From: Paludibacteraceae bacterium
Lineage (GTDB): Bacteria > Bacteroidota > Bacteroidia > Bacteroidales > Paludibacteraceae
NCBI GenBank assembly: GCA_017559505.1
Contig: JAFYSF010000032.1
Coordinates: 1 to 34,666 of the forward strand
Direction of reading: 5' to 3'
DNA: 34,666 nucleotides
Both the position numbers and the translations under genes were made by a program. Position 1 is the first letter of the stretch, and each line of letters starts with the position of its first letter. Below are positions 1 to 8,743 of the stretch, piece by piece. Below the pieces are notes generated by a model. That model made no database searches. It saw nothing but the letters and a program-made list of their open reading frames with translations, and had not been told where the DNA came from.

Positions 1-247
1 GAATCTGATATCTTCATAGTATTTTGGTCGATACTATAAAGTTACTAAATATCAGTCATTTAGCCAAATTTTTTATGTTAAATTTTATTAATTAAATTGT
101 TAAAAATCAGATGTTTAATTGATTTTTTAACGGAGTGTTGTTAATAGACAAAATGAATTAAAAAAAATTATGGAAGAACGATTATAAAATTAAATATAGC
201 AAATAAAAAATTACAACAAACATAAAAAAATCTCAGTTCTAATTCTT
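1..247. other. AT-rich intergenic lead-in
   Basis: No credible reading frame precedes the first gene, so the window opens in intergenic DNA. The only structure I see is an imperfect hairpin: GTTAAAAATCA at 99-109 faces TGATTTTTTAAC at 120-131, with one extra T in the second arm. It could be the terminator of a gene outside the window or a decayed repeat. No clear TAnnTTTG promoter for the downstream gene was found. Confidence 0.4.
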
Positions 248-733
248 ATGATAATCCTCAGTATAGGCACAAACATAGGCGACCGCCAAGCCAACATTGC
301 AAATGCAATTACGGCATTAGGTCAGATAGGCAAAGTAATAACCGTGTCACCAATCTACACATCAGAACCTTGGGGATTTGAATCAGAAAACGGTTTTTAT
401 AATATTGCACTAATATTGGAAACCTCACTATCGCCTCTCGATTTGCTTTATGCCACCCAACAAATAGAACGCGATTTAGGTCGCACAGCCAAAACTACAA
501 CCTCATACACAGATCGTATTATTGATATTGATATAATTGACTATAACAACCAAACTATAGATACGCAAACACTCACACTACCACACAAATTGATGCACAA
601 ACGCAATTTTGTGCTATATCCATTGGCAGATATTGCTCCCAACTGGCAACATCCTATATTAAAACTTACTGCTACAGAGCTTAAAAACGCATCAGCAGAC
701 ACATCTGTAATTCATATATTACCACAACAATAA
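248..733 (+). CDS. folK: HPPK, 2-amino-4-hydroxy-6-hydroxymethyldihydropteridine diphosphokinase
   Basis: This cytoplasmic folate-pathway enzyme transfers pyrophosphate from ATP to 6-hydroxymethyl-7,8-dihydropterin, making the substrate for dihydropteroate synthase. At 161 aa it has the usual length of a stand-alone HPPK. The N-terminal strand is followed by NIGDR at 9-13. ERDLGR lies at 74-79. The family signature around Arg90 follows, with Asp93 and Asp95 in the alternating I-D-I-D-I pattern that holds the two magnesium ions. The start is the first ATG. The next gene, an asparaginase, follows on the same strand but has its own promoter, so an operon is not required. Confidence 0.93.
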   Translation: MIILSIGTNIGDRQANIANAITALGQIGKVITVSPIYTSEPWGFESENGFYNIALILETSLSPLDLLYATQQIERDLGRTAKTTTSYTDRIIDIDIIDYNNQTIDTQTLTLPHKLMHKRNFVLYPLADIAPNWQHPILKLTATELKNASADTSVIHILPQQ

Positions 734-748
734 ATTGATATATTCACT

Positions 749-780
749 ATTGCATAATTGCATTTTTTATTGTACCTTTG
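749..780 (+). promoter_or_regulatory. Bacteroidetes-type promoter of the asparaginase gene
   Basis: TACCTTTG at 773-780 matches the Bacteroidetes -7 consensus TAnnTTTG. An ATTG at 749-752 sits about 20 bp upstream as a weak -33 element. It lies 18 bp before the ATG at 799, which argues that the TTG at 778 is promoter sequence and not the start codon. Confidence 0.6.
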
Positions 781-798
781 CGACATAAATTCAAGTTT

Positions 799-1833
799 AT
801 GGAAAATAGAAGTTCAGTTCTTTTAATATTTACTGGTGGCACTATCAGTATGGGCGAAAATAGTTCTAATCATTCGCTTGCTCCACTAGACACTAAACAA
901 GTTTTAAGTTTTATCCCAGAGTTGCAAATGTTACATGTAAACATTGCATCTGTGTCATTCTCGCCACTTATTGACTCAAGCGATATTCAACCAAAAAATT
1001 GGATTGAAATTGCTCATCATATAGAAACACACTATAATGATTTTGACGGATTTGTCGTACTCCATGGCACTGACACTATGGCTTATTCGGCAGCTGCATT
1101 ATCATTTATGCTCGATGGGCTAACAAAACCTGTAATTTTCACTGGCTCACAATTGCCTGTTGGAGTTTTAAGAAGTGATGCTAAGGAAAACTTGATTACA
1201 GCTATTGAATTAGCTGCTGCAAAAAATGAAAAAGGTGAAGCAATGGTACCGGAAGTAGCATTGATGTTCGAGGGCAAATTGATGCGTGGCAATCGTACTA
1301 CAAAACGTAATGCAGAAGACTTTGACGCATTTGCTTCATTTAACTACCCTGAATTAGTTCGTGCAGGTGTGCATCTAAAATACTACGAACATAACATTCA
1401 TCGTGAAAATAACAATGCTCAACTCACTGTTGCCAATCATTTTGATGATAATGTAGTGGTACTAAAAATGTTCCCTGGCATTCGTCCAGAAACAGTTAAA
1501 GCTATTTATTCTATTTCAGGACTACGAGCTGTTGTATTAGAAACATTTGGCTCAGGGAATGCTCCTACTGCTCAATGGTTATGCGATATTATCAGCGATG
1601 CCACTGCATCTGGCATAGTAACAGTAAATGTAACTCAGTGCCGTGCAGGCTCAGTTGAAATGGGACATTATGAAGCTAGTGTCAACCTTATCAAAGCTGG
1701 TGTAGTATCAGGGCATGATATGACAATAGAAGCTGCAGTAGCAAAATTGATGTTCTTACTCGGTAAATATAATTCAGCAGAAGACGTAAAACGTGAAATG
1801 GCTATACCACTCAGAGGAGAAATGACAATTTAA
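799..1833 (+). CDS. ansA: Type I L-asparaginase
   Basis: The enzyme hydrolyses asparagine to aspartate and ammonia; type I (AnsA-like) enzymes are cytoplasmic, and no signal peptide is present here. Numbered from the ATG at 799 (344 aa), the first active-site threonine is Thr12 in FTGGTIS, and the second catalytic pair is Thr91-Asp92 in LHGTDTMAYS. Both positions fit E. coli AnsA. A further conserved stretch, GSQLPVGVLRSDAKEN, lies at about 116-131. The frame opens upstream at a TTG at 778, but that codon overlaps the -7 promoter element, so the ATG is preferred. The helix-hairpin-helix gene follows 47 bp downstream and may be read through. Confidence 0.93.
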   Translation: MENRSSVLLIFTGGTISMGENSSNHSLAPLDTKQVLSFIPELQMLHVNIASVSFSPLIDSSDIQPKNWIEIAHHIETHYNDFDGFVVLHGTDTMAYSAAALSFMLDGLTKPVIFTGSQLPVGVLRSDAKENLITAIELAAAKNEKGEAMVPEVALMFEGKLMRGNRTTKRNAEDFDAFASFNYPELVRAGVHLKYYEHNIHRENNNAQLTVANHFDDNVVVLKMFPGIRPETVKAIYSISGLRAVVLETFGSGNAPTAQWLCDIISDATASGIVTVNVTQCRAGSVEMGHYEASVNLIKAGVVSGHDMTIEAAVAKLMFLLGKYNSAEDVKREMAIPLRGEMTI

Positions 1834-1880
1834 ATTTAGAATAATTCTCTTCAGACGTAATTTTTTACAGAAAATATCCA

Positions 1881-2783
1881 ATGAATTTAAATAAAATCAA
1901 ATACTCACGAGGACAACAAATAACATTTGTTGTCCTCGCATGTTTTATTGTTGGATGTTTTGCTGTAAATTGGAGCTTCCAAAAATTTTATTCAAACAAT
2001 GAAAATAGTTTTATCCCTGATTCAACTATAATTATTGAAATAAAAAATTTTGAAAATAGGCTTGATTCTATTGAATGGCAACGTCAACGTGAATTTTCAC
2101 CTCGCCGTCCCATGGATTTACCACATGAAAAATTTGAATTCGACCCTAATACCATTGATAGTATACATATCATAAAACTTGGATTTCAGCCATATATGGC
2201 ACATAATTGGTTACAATATCGCAGACACAAAGGAAAAATCTATAGCCATAAAAAATTAAGGGCAATATACGGAATTGACACCTTACTAGTTGACTCATTA
2301 AAAGAATTCATGTTTTTTCATTCGGTCAAACCTACAATAAAAGATAGTTCTGCGATTTATAAACCTAAAGATTTCTTTACATTCGAAATCAACAGTGCTG
2401 ACACTGAACTATTAAGTAAATTACCTGGAATAGGAAAAAACCGTGCGGCTATGATAGTAGCGCATAGAAGAAATTTAGGTGGCTTTTATTCTGTAGAACA
2501 ACTACGAGAAATTGAAAATTTACCCGATTCGATAATTGATAAAATTATACCTTATATTAGCATTGAACATGACTCTATACAAAAGATAAACATCAACCAA
2601 TCAGGAATCAAACATTTACACAAACATCCATATATCTCTTATTACCAAGCAAAAGCAATATACAACTTACGCTGGGATAAAAAACATAATGGTAGAATCG
2701 AAGATTTGGATGAATTACTAAAACTAAAAATATTCGATAAAGAAAGTTTTGAAAAAATAAAAATTTATATAGAAACAAATTAG
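1881..2783 (+). CDS. Membrane-anchored helix-hairpin-helix (ComEA-like) protein
   Basis: The 300-aa protein has an N-terminal transmembrane segment at about 14-33 and an extracytoplasmic remainder rich in charged residues. A degenerate helix-hairpin-helix unit lies near 85-125. A clear one follows at about 168-215, with the glycine turn LPGIGKNRAAMIVAHR and the pattern F-x-S-V-E-Q-L-R-E-I. A third, weaker unit covers about 225-298. ComEA-type domains bind DNA without sequence specificity, and in some bacteria ComEA takes part in DNA uptake. Whether this protein does so is unknown, because no com genes are nearby. Its TAG stop is the first triplet of the terminator stem. Confidence 0.75.
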   Translation: MNLNKIKYSRGQQITFVVLACFIVGCFAVNWSFQKFYSNNENSFIPDSTIIIEIKNFENRLDSIEWQRQREFSPRRPMDLPHEKFEFDPNTIDSIHIIKLGFQPYMAHNWLQYRRHKGKIYSHKKLRAIYGIDTLLVDSLKEFMFFHSVKPTIKDSSAIYKPKDFFTFEINSADTELLSKLPGIGKNRAAMIVAHRRNLGGFYSVEQLREIENLPDSIIDKIIPYISIEHDSIQKININQSGIKHLHKHPYISYYQAKAIYNLRWDKKHNGRIEDLDELLKLKIFDKESFEKIKIYIETN

Positions 2784-2814
2784 CCCAATTAATCATATCT
2801 GAATAATTGGGCTA
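2781..2814. terminator. Bidirectional terminator between convergent genes
   Basis: TAGCCCAATT at 2781-2790 is the exact reverse complement of AATTGGGCTA at 2805-2814, and one more A-T pair closes the stem inward, leaving a loop of about 12 nt. The right side runs into TTTTA on the plus strand. It separates the plus-strand helix-hairpin-helix gene from the minus-strand exonuclease, so it can serve both. Confidence 0.75.
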
Positions 2815-2825
2815 ATTTTATATTG

Positions 2826-3590
2826 TTACTTCTTCATTCTCAAGCGTATTCCTGTGAGTACCTTTTTGGTGTACAATGGAAAATCACCATTCATCATCCA
2901 AGAATAATAAGCAGGTTCGACACTCAAAACTTGCTCGACTGACTTACCTTTATGTTTACCAAAGTTAAAAATCTCCACTCCATTATCATCCAACACTATA
3001 CGACCAGCATAATCAACATTACGATTAAATTTTGTGAATTTTGAAAGAAACTCTACGTCATTCTGAAGTTCCGGATAACGATCTAGTTGAGCCATTAACA
3101 CCTCATAAGTTGCTCTAGTATCAGAATCTGCACTATGTGCATCTGTCAATTCTGCATTACAATAAAAACGATATGCCGCCTCAAGTGTACGCTTCTCCAT
3201 TTTATGAAATACAACTTGCACATCAATAAAACGGCTATTAGCAAAATCAAAATCGGCTTCTGCGCGTAAAAATTCTTCTGCCAAAAACGGAACATCAAAA
3301 CTATTAGAATTATAACCGGCAATATCACAACCCTTAAAGTCATTTGCAATAGATTGTGCCACTTGTTTAAATGTCGGACAATCTTGTACATCTTCATCTG
3401 CTATATGATGAATATCCGTAGCTTCTGCAGGAATAGACATTTCTGGATTAATACGCATTTTTTTGCTCTCTTCATTGCCATTAGGATAAACTTTCAAATA
3501 GGCTATTTCAACTAAGCGGTCAGTCATTATATTTAACCCAGTCGTTTCTAGGTCAAAAAAAATCAAAGGCTTTTTTATATTTAATTTCAT
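2826..3590 (-). CDS. DEDDh 3'-5' exonuclease, DnaQ-like, with C-terminal GKHKGK module
   Basis: This 254-aa protein resembles the DNA polymerase III epsilon/DnaQ exonuclease superfamily. Exo I is FFDLETTGLN near residue 11, giving the first Asp and Glu. Exo II is the N-S-x-x-F-D-V-P-F-L segment near 96-105. Exo III is HSADSDTRAT near 152-161, with the His and Asp of the DEDDh type. The C-terminal 45 residues, beginning FNFGKHKGKSVEQV, form a separate small module found with this exonuclease type in Bacteroidales (family recall). Likely roles are DNA repair or RNA trimming; the substrate cannot be told from sequence. It overlaps murI by 4 bp (ATGA), so the two are translationally coupled. Confidence 0.85.
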   Translation of the reverse strand: MKLNIKKPLIFFDLETTGLNIMTDRLVEIAYLKVYPNGNEESKKMRINPEMSIPAEATDIHHIADEDVQDCPTFKQVAQSIANDFKGCDIAGYNSNSFDVPFLAEEFLRAEADFDFANSRFIDVQVVFHKMEKRTLEAAYRFYCNAELTDAHSADSDTRATYEVLMAQLDRYPELQNDVEFLSKFTKFNRNVDYAGRIVLDDNGVEIFNFGKHKGKSVEQVLSVEPAYYSWMMNGDFPLYTKKVLTGIRLRMKK

Positions 3591-4399
3591 AATGTTACAT
3601 GCTCTGCAATGATTGGTTGATTAAGAAATATAGAGGCTGAAGACGCAAACTTATCGACAGATTCAGTTGTAAGAAAACGTATTGTTCCTCCCCTCGAACA
3701 AAGTGAAGCTATCTCTGGATGTCGCCCCAAATAATCTTCAAGCGAAGCTGCTACAATATCTCCTTGTGTAAGTATATTAACCCCCGCTGGAACTGCTTTT
3801 TCTATCTGTTCTAATAATAGAGGATAATGTGTACATCCCAAAATAAGAGTGTCAATATTACTATTTTTAGCAAAAAGAGCATCAATATACTTATGCACAA
3901 AATAATCGGCTCCTAAAGTATGATGCTCATTACTTTCAATAAGTGGCACCCACATAGGGCATGCCTGACCTATAACCTCTACATCTGAAAATAATTTGGC
4001 AACTTCAAGCGGATAAGAATTACTTTGAATTGTACCTTCAGTAGCAACAAGTCCAACACAACGTGTTTTAGTAATTTCTCCAATAGCTTCGACCGTAGGA
4101 CGAATCACACCCAACACACGACGATTTGGTGCAATATTAGGCAAATCATTTTGCTGAATAGTACGCAACGCTTTAGCTGAAGCTGTATTACACGCAAGTA
4201 TAACTAATTGACAACCTTCGTCAAACAAATGTTTTACACATTCTAAAGTATATTGATATACAACTTCAAAAGAACGAGAACCATACGGTGTACGCGCATT
4301 ATCACCAAAATAGACATAATCATATTGTGGCAAACGAGCACGAATCTTCTCCAAAATAGTTAACCCGCCATACCCTGAATCAAATATACCAATTTTCAT
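3587..4399 (-). CDS. murI: Glutamate racemase
   Basis: The enzyme interconverts L- and D-glutamate and supplies the D-glutamate of peptidoglycan. The 270-aa sequence begins with the family's N-terminal FDSGYGGLT, where Asp7 and Ser8 bind substrate. The two catalytic cysteines are visible: Cys70 in LACNTASA and Cys189 in GCTHYPLL. It overlaps the upstream Skp-like gene by 4 bp and the downstream exonuclease by 4 bp. The three therefore form a coupled block at the end of the envelope operon, consistent with co-expression of cell-wall and outer-membrane functions. Confidence 0.95.
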   Translation of the reverse strand: MKIGIFDSGYGGLTILEKIRARLPQYDYVYFGDNARTPYGSRSFEVVYQYTLECVKHLFDEGCQLVILACNTASAKALRTIQQNDLPNIAPNRRVLGVIRPTVEAIGEITKTRCVGLVATEGTIQSNSYPLEVAKLFSDVEVIGQACPMWVPLIESNEHHTLGADYFVHKYIDALFAKNSNIDTLILGCTHYPLLLEQIEKAVPAGVNILTQGDIVAASLEDYLGRHPEIASLCSRGGTIRFLTTESVDKFASSASIFLNQPIIAEHVTL

Positions 4400-4929
4400 A
4401 ATCCTAATTCAGCTTTTACTAAAGGTGTCAAATCTATACATTGCGACGACATATAAATCGGTTGCCCCTGATCAAAAAGAATAGTTATTTGCTCTCGCTG
4501 ACAAACAACTCGAATCATCTTATCAACATACTCATTAATAGGAGCAAACAACTCTACACGTTGTTTAACAAGTTCTTCTTGATAACGTTTTTTATACATC
4601 GACATACGAGCTTCTAACTCCGTAATTTCTGTTTGACGAGCCAATTTTATAGGTTCAGACATCTGCTTATTACGTTCAAGATAAGACTTCACCTTACTCT
4701 CATATTCTTTTGTCATTTTAACAAACTCAACTTCATATTCCTTAGCAAGTTGCGACAATTCTTTTTCTATTGATTCAACTTGAGGAATAGCCGCTACAAT
4801 CGAATCTCGATTGATATAAGCGATACGCACAACCTGTGAATTTGATTGTGCTACAGAGAGGTTATCTTGCGAATAAAGTGTTACCCCTACCATGAAGGAT
4901 AACACTATTACTAAGATTATTTTTTTCAT
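4396..4929 (-). CDS. Skp/OmpH-family periplasmic chaperone (third paralogue)
   Basis: A 177-aa protein with an N-terminal signal peptide (MKKIILVIVLSFMVGVTLYS) followed by a long charged coiled coil at about 50-125, the architecture of Skp/OmpH. Skp trimers hold unfolded outer-membrane proteins in the periplasm on their way to the Bam complex. The IAYINRDSIVAAIPQVE segment after the signal peptide is shared in pattern with the next two genes. This copy is the most diverged in sequence and position: it lies 64 bp from its nearest paralogue and overlaps murI by 4 bp. Confidence 0.85.
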   Translation of the reverse strand: MKKIILVIVLSFMVGVTLYSQDNLSVAQSNSQVVRIAYINRDSIVAAIPQVESIEKELSQLAKEYEVEFVKMTKEYESKVKSYLERNKQMSEPIKLARQTEITELEARMSMYKKRYQEELVKQRVELFAPINEYVDKMIRVVCQREQITILFDQGQPIYMSSQCIDLTPLVKAELGL

Positions 4930-4941
4930 ATTTTGTACTAT

Positions 4942-4977
4942 TAGAAACTAGTAAAACTAGAAAATCTAGTAGAACTA
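4942..4977. repeat. Four-unit 9-bp tandem repeat between two Skp genes
   Basis: TAGAAACTA, GTAAAACTA, GAAAATCTA and GTAGAACTA follow each other without gaps, a degenerate 9-bp unit ending in CTA. It fills most of the 64-bp gap between the second and third skp-like genes. It may only be replication slippage in a spacer; the recurring CTAG could also form small hairpins. Confidence 0.5.
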
Positions 4978-4993
4978 AATCAAGAACTGAATA

Positions 4994-5503
4994 TTAAAGA
5001 ATACCTAATTCTTTTTTCACTGCAGGTGTAATATCAATCGCTGCATCACTCTTATAAAGAATAGCACCAGACACCATATCATAAACCATTGTCAAACCTT
5101 GCTTTTTGCTAACGGTTTCAATAGCCGTACGGAGTTTTTCTTGCAATGGTTGAATAAGTTCTGCTTGTTTCTTTTGACTTTCTTGTTGAAGTGTTTGATA
5201 TGTAGTTTGAAGACGTTGTTGAAGACTCATCAACTCTTCTTCTTGCACTTTACGAATAGCATCCGACATCATTGCTTTTTCTTGTTCGTATTTGATATAT
5301 TTATCTTGGATTTCTTTCTCCATATCTTGCAAATACTTCATATTTTTCTCATTGAAATCAGCCAATTGTTTTTCAACGTCATTTACTTCTGGCATCATCA
5401 TCATCACCTCTTGTGAATTGATATAACCAAGTTTAACTGTTTGAGCCATTGCAAGAAGTGGCAATACTGTAGCCACTAAAATAAGTGTGATTTTTTTTAA
5501 CAT
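4994..5503 (-). CDS. Skp/OmpH-family periplasmic chaperone (second paralogue)
   Basis: This 169-aa protein starts with a signal peptide ending at ALA-type residues (LPLLAMAQ), so it is exported. It continues with KLGYINSQEVMMMMPEV, the conserved N-terminal strand and helix of the OmpH/Skp family. A Gln/Glu/Lys-rich coiled coil spans about 45-125, and a short C-terminal strand region contains DITPAVKKELGI. The predicted job is to hold nascent outer-membrane proteins for BamA, encoded two genes upstream. The gap to the first paralogue is 28 bp, so they are surely co-transcribed. Confidence 0.9.
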   Translation of the reverse strand: MLKKITLILVATVLPLLAMAQTVKLGYINSQEVMMMMPEVNDVEKQLADFNEKNMKYLQDMEKEIQDKYIKYEQEKAMMSDAIRKVQEEELMSLQQRLQTTYQTLQQESQKKQAELIQPLQEKLRTAIETVSKKQGLTMVYDMVSGAILYKSDAAIDITPAVKKELGIL

Positions 5504-5531
5504 AATTTTATCAGTTATTAATTATTAATAT

Positions 5532-6050
5532 TTATTTTGAATATCCCAATTTTTCAAGCAATTCATCGCTAATATCTATTTTTGGTGATGCAAAAATAAG
5601 ATTATTAGTTGTTGATTTATCTAAAACTATCTGATAGCCATATTGCTCGCAGATTTCTTGAACTGCATTATAAATCTCATCTTGAATTGGTTTCACCAAG
5701 GCCTCACGTTTTTTAAACAATTCTCCATCTGGTGCAAAATATTTACGTTTCAAATCATTTGCCTCTTTTTCTTTAGCTATAATTTCATCTTCACGTTTCT
5801 TTTTCATCTCATCCGATAGAAATACAAGCTCTGTTTGATAATTCTTATACATAGTTTGCACTTCAATCAAAATAGCTTCTACCTCTTTTTGCCATTTTTT
5901 AGATATTTGATCCAATTGCTCATTGGCTGTTTCGTATGCAGGAATTGCACTCATTATATAATCCATATCAACAAGCACCACTTGTTCTCCTTTTGCTGCA
6001 AGATTAATTGTCATCATCACAGCACACAATACTACTAATAACTTCTTCAT
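5532..6050 (-). CDS. Skp/OmpH-family periplasmic chaperone (first paralogue)
   Basis: 172 aa with a signal peptide (MKKLLVVLCAVMMTINLAAKG), then VVLVDMDYIMSAIPAYETA, the family's N-terminal core. A coiled-coil arm at about 50-120 is rich in Lys and Glu, and a C-terminal DISDELLEKLGY strand segment follows. It lies 45 bp downstream of bamA, the classical position of skp, and is probably the principal client-holding chaperone for that complex. The arm here contains K-R-K-Y-F-A-P-D-G-E, which is absent from the other two copies, so the three may differ in clients. Confidence 0.9.
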   Translation of the reverse strand: MKKLLVVLCAVMMTINLAAKGEQVVLVDMDYIMSAIPAYETANEQLDQISKKWQKEVEAILIEVQTMYKNYQTELVFLSDEMKKKREDEIIAKEKEANDLKRKYFAPDGELFKKREALVKPIQDEIYNAVQEICEQYGYQIVLDKSTTNNLIFASPKIDISDELLEKLGYSK

Positions 6051-6095
6051 AACTCTTTTTATTTTTTTAGACCTCTATATTTCTATTTAGTTTAA

Positions 6096-8702
6096 TTAAA
6101 ACTCTTGTCCAAGTATAAAATGGAATTGACTACCTCCGCGACGACCTGTTTGATCAAGATCGAAACCATACGCCCAGTCAATACCCAACAAACCAAACAT
6201 TGGTAAATACACACGCACACCTACACCTGCCGAACGTTTCAAATCAAAAGGATTGAAATTCTTAAATTCGCTCCAAGCATTACCTGCCTCAACAAAAGCC
6301 AATGCCCAAATATTAGTTTGCTGATTGAGCAACAACGGATAACGTAATTCAACACAAAGTTTTGTATATAAATTACCATTATATCCATAATATCCCTCGC
6401 CTGAATATGGTGTCAAAGCACCTGCTTCATAACCGCGAAGACCAATCGTCTCTGTACCTGCAGTCACATAACCCGACATTCCATCTCCACCTACATAAAA
6501 CTTACCGAATGGCGAACGTTTATCCTTATTATAGTAACCCAAGAAACCATAATCCGCTCGAGCCATCAACACCAATTTATTATCCGAAGTAAGAGGCACA
6601 AAGAATTTTGCATTAAACTTCCATTTATGATACTCAATCCACTTACTACGCTCTGCCAAATCCATCGAAGCATAATCAACATCTTTCATCAACAACGAAT
6701 ATGGGAATGTAGCCGCAACCGACAATGACAAAGATGAACCTCGACGAGTATAGATTGGATTATCAATAGAATTACGAGAAAGAGTCAAACCGAGAGAAAG
6801 GTCATTAGTCACACCTGTCTCAAAACCATAATAGCTCTTAAACCAATTCTTTAAATGGTATCGTTGATAAGAAATATTACCATAGAAAGTAAAATAATCA
6901 TCTGGCCATTTAAGACGAGTACCATAACCCACCGACGCACCAACGGTCCTCATAAATACATTCTTATCATATTCCGTGCCATAATTATTTGTACCATAAT
7001 AATAATCATTACCATAATAGTTATTGTAATAATTATTGTAATAGTTGTACATGTAATTATAGTTATCGTAATAACGACTACTCAAACCTGTCTGCACCGA
7101 ATAAAAGAAACTAACCGAGAATGAGTTAGGTCGTTTTCCTCCCAACCATGGATCAAAGAAAGATATGCTATAATTTTGATAATACATACCATTTGCTTGA
7201 GCCTTCAGACTAAGGGTTTGACCTTCTCCTTGTGGTACAATACGATATGTCTTAGGCTTGAAAAGATTTTGAATAGCAAAATTCGAAAATTTCAATCCTA
7301 CCGAAAGCACAATACCCGATTGTCCCCAACCGGCCGAAAACTCAACTTGGTCGCTCGATTTTGTTTCAAGATTATATGCTATATCAACTGTTCCATCTTC
7401 TGGATTTGGTTGTAAATCAACACCTGTGAATATTTTCTCTTCATCAAATTGTTGCAATTGGGCTAATTCGCGAAGTGTACGCACAAGATCGCTTTGACTA
7501 TACAACGCGCCTGGTTTTGTTCGCATTTCACGACGCACAACATGCTCATAAACACGAGTGTTACCATTAATCACTACCTTATTAATTGTCGCTTGTTGTC
7601 CTTCATAAATACGCATCTCAAAGTTAATCGAGTCTCCCTCAATACCCACTTCCACTGGATCAATATTCATAAAGAGGTAGCCATTATCTTTATACAAAGC
7701 CGACACTGCATCCTCATCTTCAAAAAGGCGTTTGTTCAAATCTTTCAAATTATAAACCTCTCCCTTCTCTACGTTAAGCAAACGATTAAGATATTCACTA
7801 GGATATAGCGTATTACCCAACCATTTAATATCACCAAAATAATATTTCTTGCCCTCTTCTACTTCAAGATACACATCCACTTTACCATCATCGCGCTTAA
7901 CCACAGTATCACTCACAATCACTGCATCACGATAACCGATTTCATTATACTTCTCTACAAGAACCTTTTTGTCGTTTTCATACTCTTTCTCAACAAACTT
8001 CTTCGCACGGAATATGTTAGCAATCTTACCTGCACGATTAGTTTTCTTCATCGCACGGTCTATTTTTGCAACAGTCATCGCCTCATTTCCTATCACAACA
8101 ATATCGTTCACTTTCACCTTTTCGCGTTTATCAACACTTATATCCACCACTACATTACCCTCTACTGCAGGGTCATTCTTCTGATAAACAAAAATTTCAG
8201 CATTATGGAAACCCTTTTCCGACAAAAATTTACGTATAGCAATCTTCGTACGGTCAATAGCATCTGCATTCAATTGCTTTCCCTTCTGTATCTCAATAGT
8301 TTTCTCAAGATCTTCAATATCCCCCTTCTTCAACCCATAAAAATTTATAGTCGAAACACGAGGCAATTGTTTAAGTGCAATAGTAAGCCAAATACTATCA
8401 TTTTCAACCTTATCTGCCAAAATTTTCACTTCCGAGAAGAATCCTTGTTTCCAAAATCGTTTAACTACATTAGTCAAATCTGCTCCTGGAATACGAATCT
8501 TCTGACCCTTATTGAGTCCCGAAAAACCAATAAGCACATAATCCTCATACGACGATGCGCCCGTAATCTTAATATCGGCAATAGTAACCTCTTTTGGCGA
8601 AAGTGTATAGTCAAACCCAAAACGATCCTCATCCGAATCATCTTGAGCAAACAATGCCACTCCGCAAAGAGCCAAAATCAATATAAATAATACCTTTTTC
8701 AA
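6096..8702 (-). CDS. bamA: Outer-membrane protein assembly factor BamA
   Basis: BamA is the Omp85-family barrel that folds and inserts outer-membrane proteins. The 868-aa protein has a signal peptide (MKKVLFILILALCGVALFAQ), then about five POTRA domains up to roughly residue 440. Examples are VTIADIKITGASSYEDY and the segment with INKVVINGNTRVYEHVVRREM. A C-terminal 16-strand barrel follows. The protein ends in FHFILGQEF, with the terminal aromatic residue of a Bam signal. An extracellular loop near residue 545-580 is extremely rich in Tyr and Asn (coded by about 6965-7080). The three Skp genes follow directly, and uppS precedes it across a 224-bp gap. Confidence 0.95.
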   Translation of the reverse strand: MKKVLFILILALCGVALFAQDDSDEDRFGFDYTLSPKEVTIADIKITGASSYEDYVLIGFSGLNKGQKIRIPGADLTNVVKRFWKQGFFSEVKILADKVENDSIWLTIALKQLPRVSTINFYGLKKGDIEDLEKTIEIQKGKQLNADAIDRTKIAIRKFLSEKGFHNAEIFVYQKNDPAVEGNVVVDISVDKREKVKVNDIVVIGNEAMTVAKIDRAMKKTNRAGKIANIFRAKKFVEKEYENDKKVLVEKYNEIGYRDAVIVSDTVVKRDDGKVDVYLEVEEGKKYYFGDIKWLGNTLYPSEYLNRLLNVEKGEVYNLKDLNKRLFEDEDAVSALYKDNGYLFMNIDPVEVGIEGDSINFEMRIYEGQQATINKVVINGNTRVYEHVVRREMRTKPGALYSQSDLVRTLRELAQLQQFDEEKIFTGVDLQPNPEDGTVDIAYNLETKSSDQVEFSAGWGQSGIVLSVGLKFSNFAIQNLFKPKTYRIVPQGEGQTLSLKAQANGMYYQNYSISFFDPWLGGKRPNSFSVSFFYSVQTGLSSRYYDNYNYMYNYYNNYYNNYYGNDYYYGTNNYGTEYDKNVFMRTVGASVGYGTRLKWPDDYFTFYGNISYQRYHLKNWFKSYYGFETGVTNDLSLGLTLSRNSIDNPIYTRRGSSLSLSVAATFPYSLLMKDVDYASMDLAERSKWIEYHKWKFNAKFFVPLTSDNKLVLMARADYGFLGYYNKDKRSPFGKFYVGGDGMSGYVTAGTETIGLRGYEAGALTPYSGEGYYGYNGNLYTKLCVELRYPLLLNQQTNIWALAFVEAGNAWSEFKNFNPFDLKRSAGVGVRVYLPMFGLLGIDWAYGFDLDQTGRRGGSQFHFILGQEF

Positions 8703-8743
8703 ATTATCAAGTCTAATTTCTAATTAAAGTCTAAAAAAATTAT

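Noticed and set aside
30..43. GATACTATAAAGTT shared with 18393-18406
   Set aside because: A 14-bp AT-rich match in 35 kb is not strong enough, and the flanks do not align.
1..131. Possible relative of the 8.7-kb palindromic element (TTTTTTAACGG and GCCAAAT words)
   Set aside because: Only short AT-rich words match, and the GGGAAC ends are absent.
778..798. Asparaginase start at TTG 778
   Set aside because: That codon overlaps the -7 promoter element TACCTTTG; the ATG at 799 gives the usual N-terminus.
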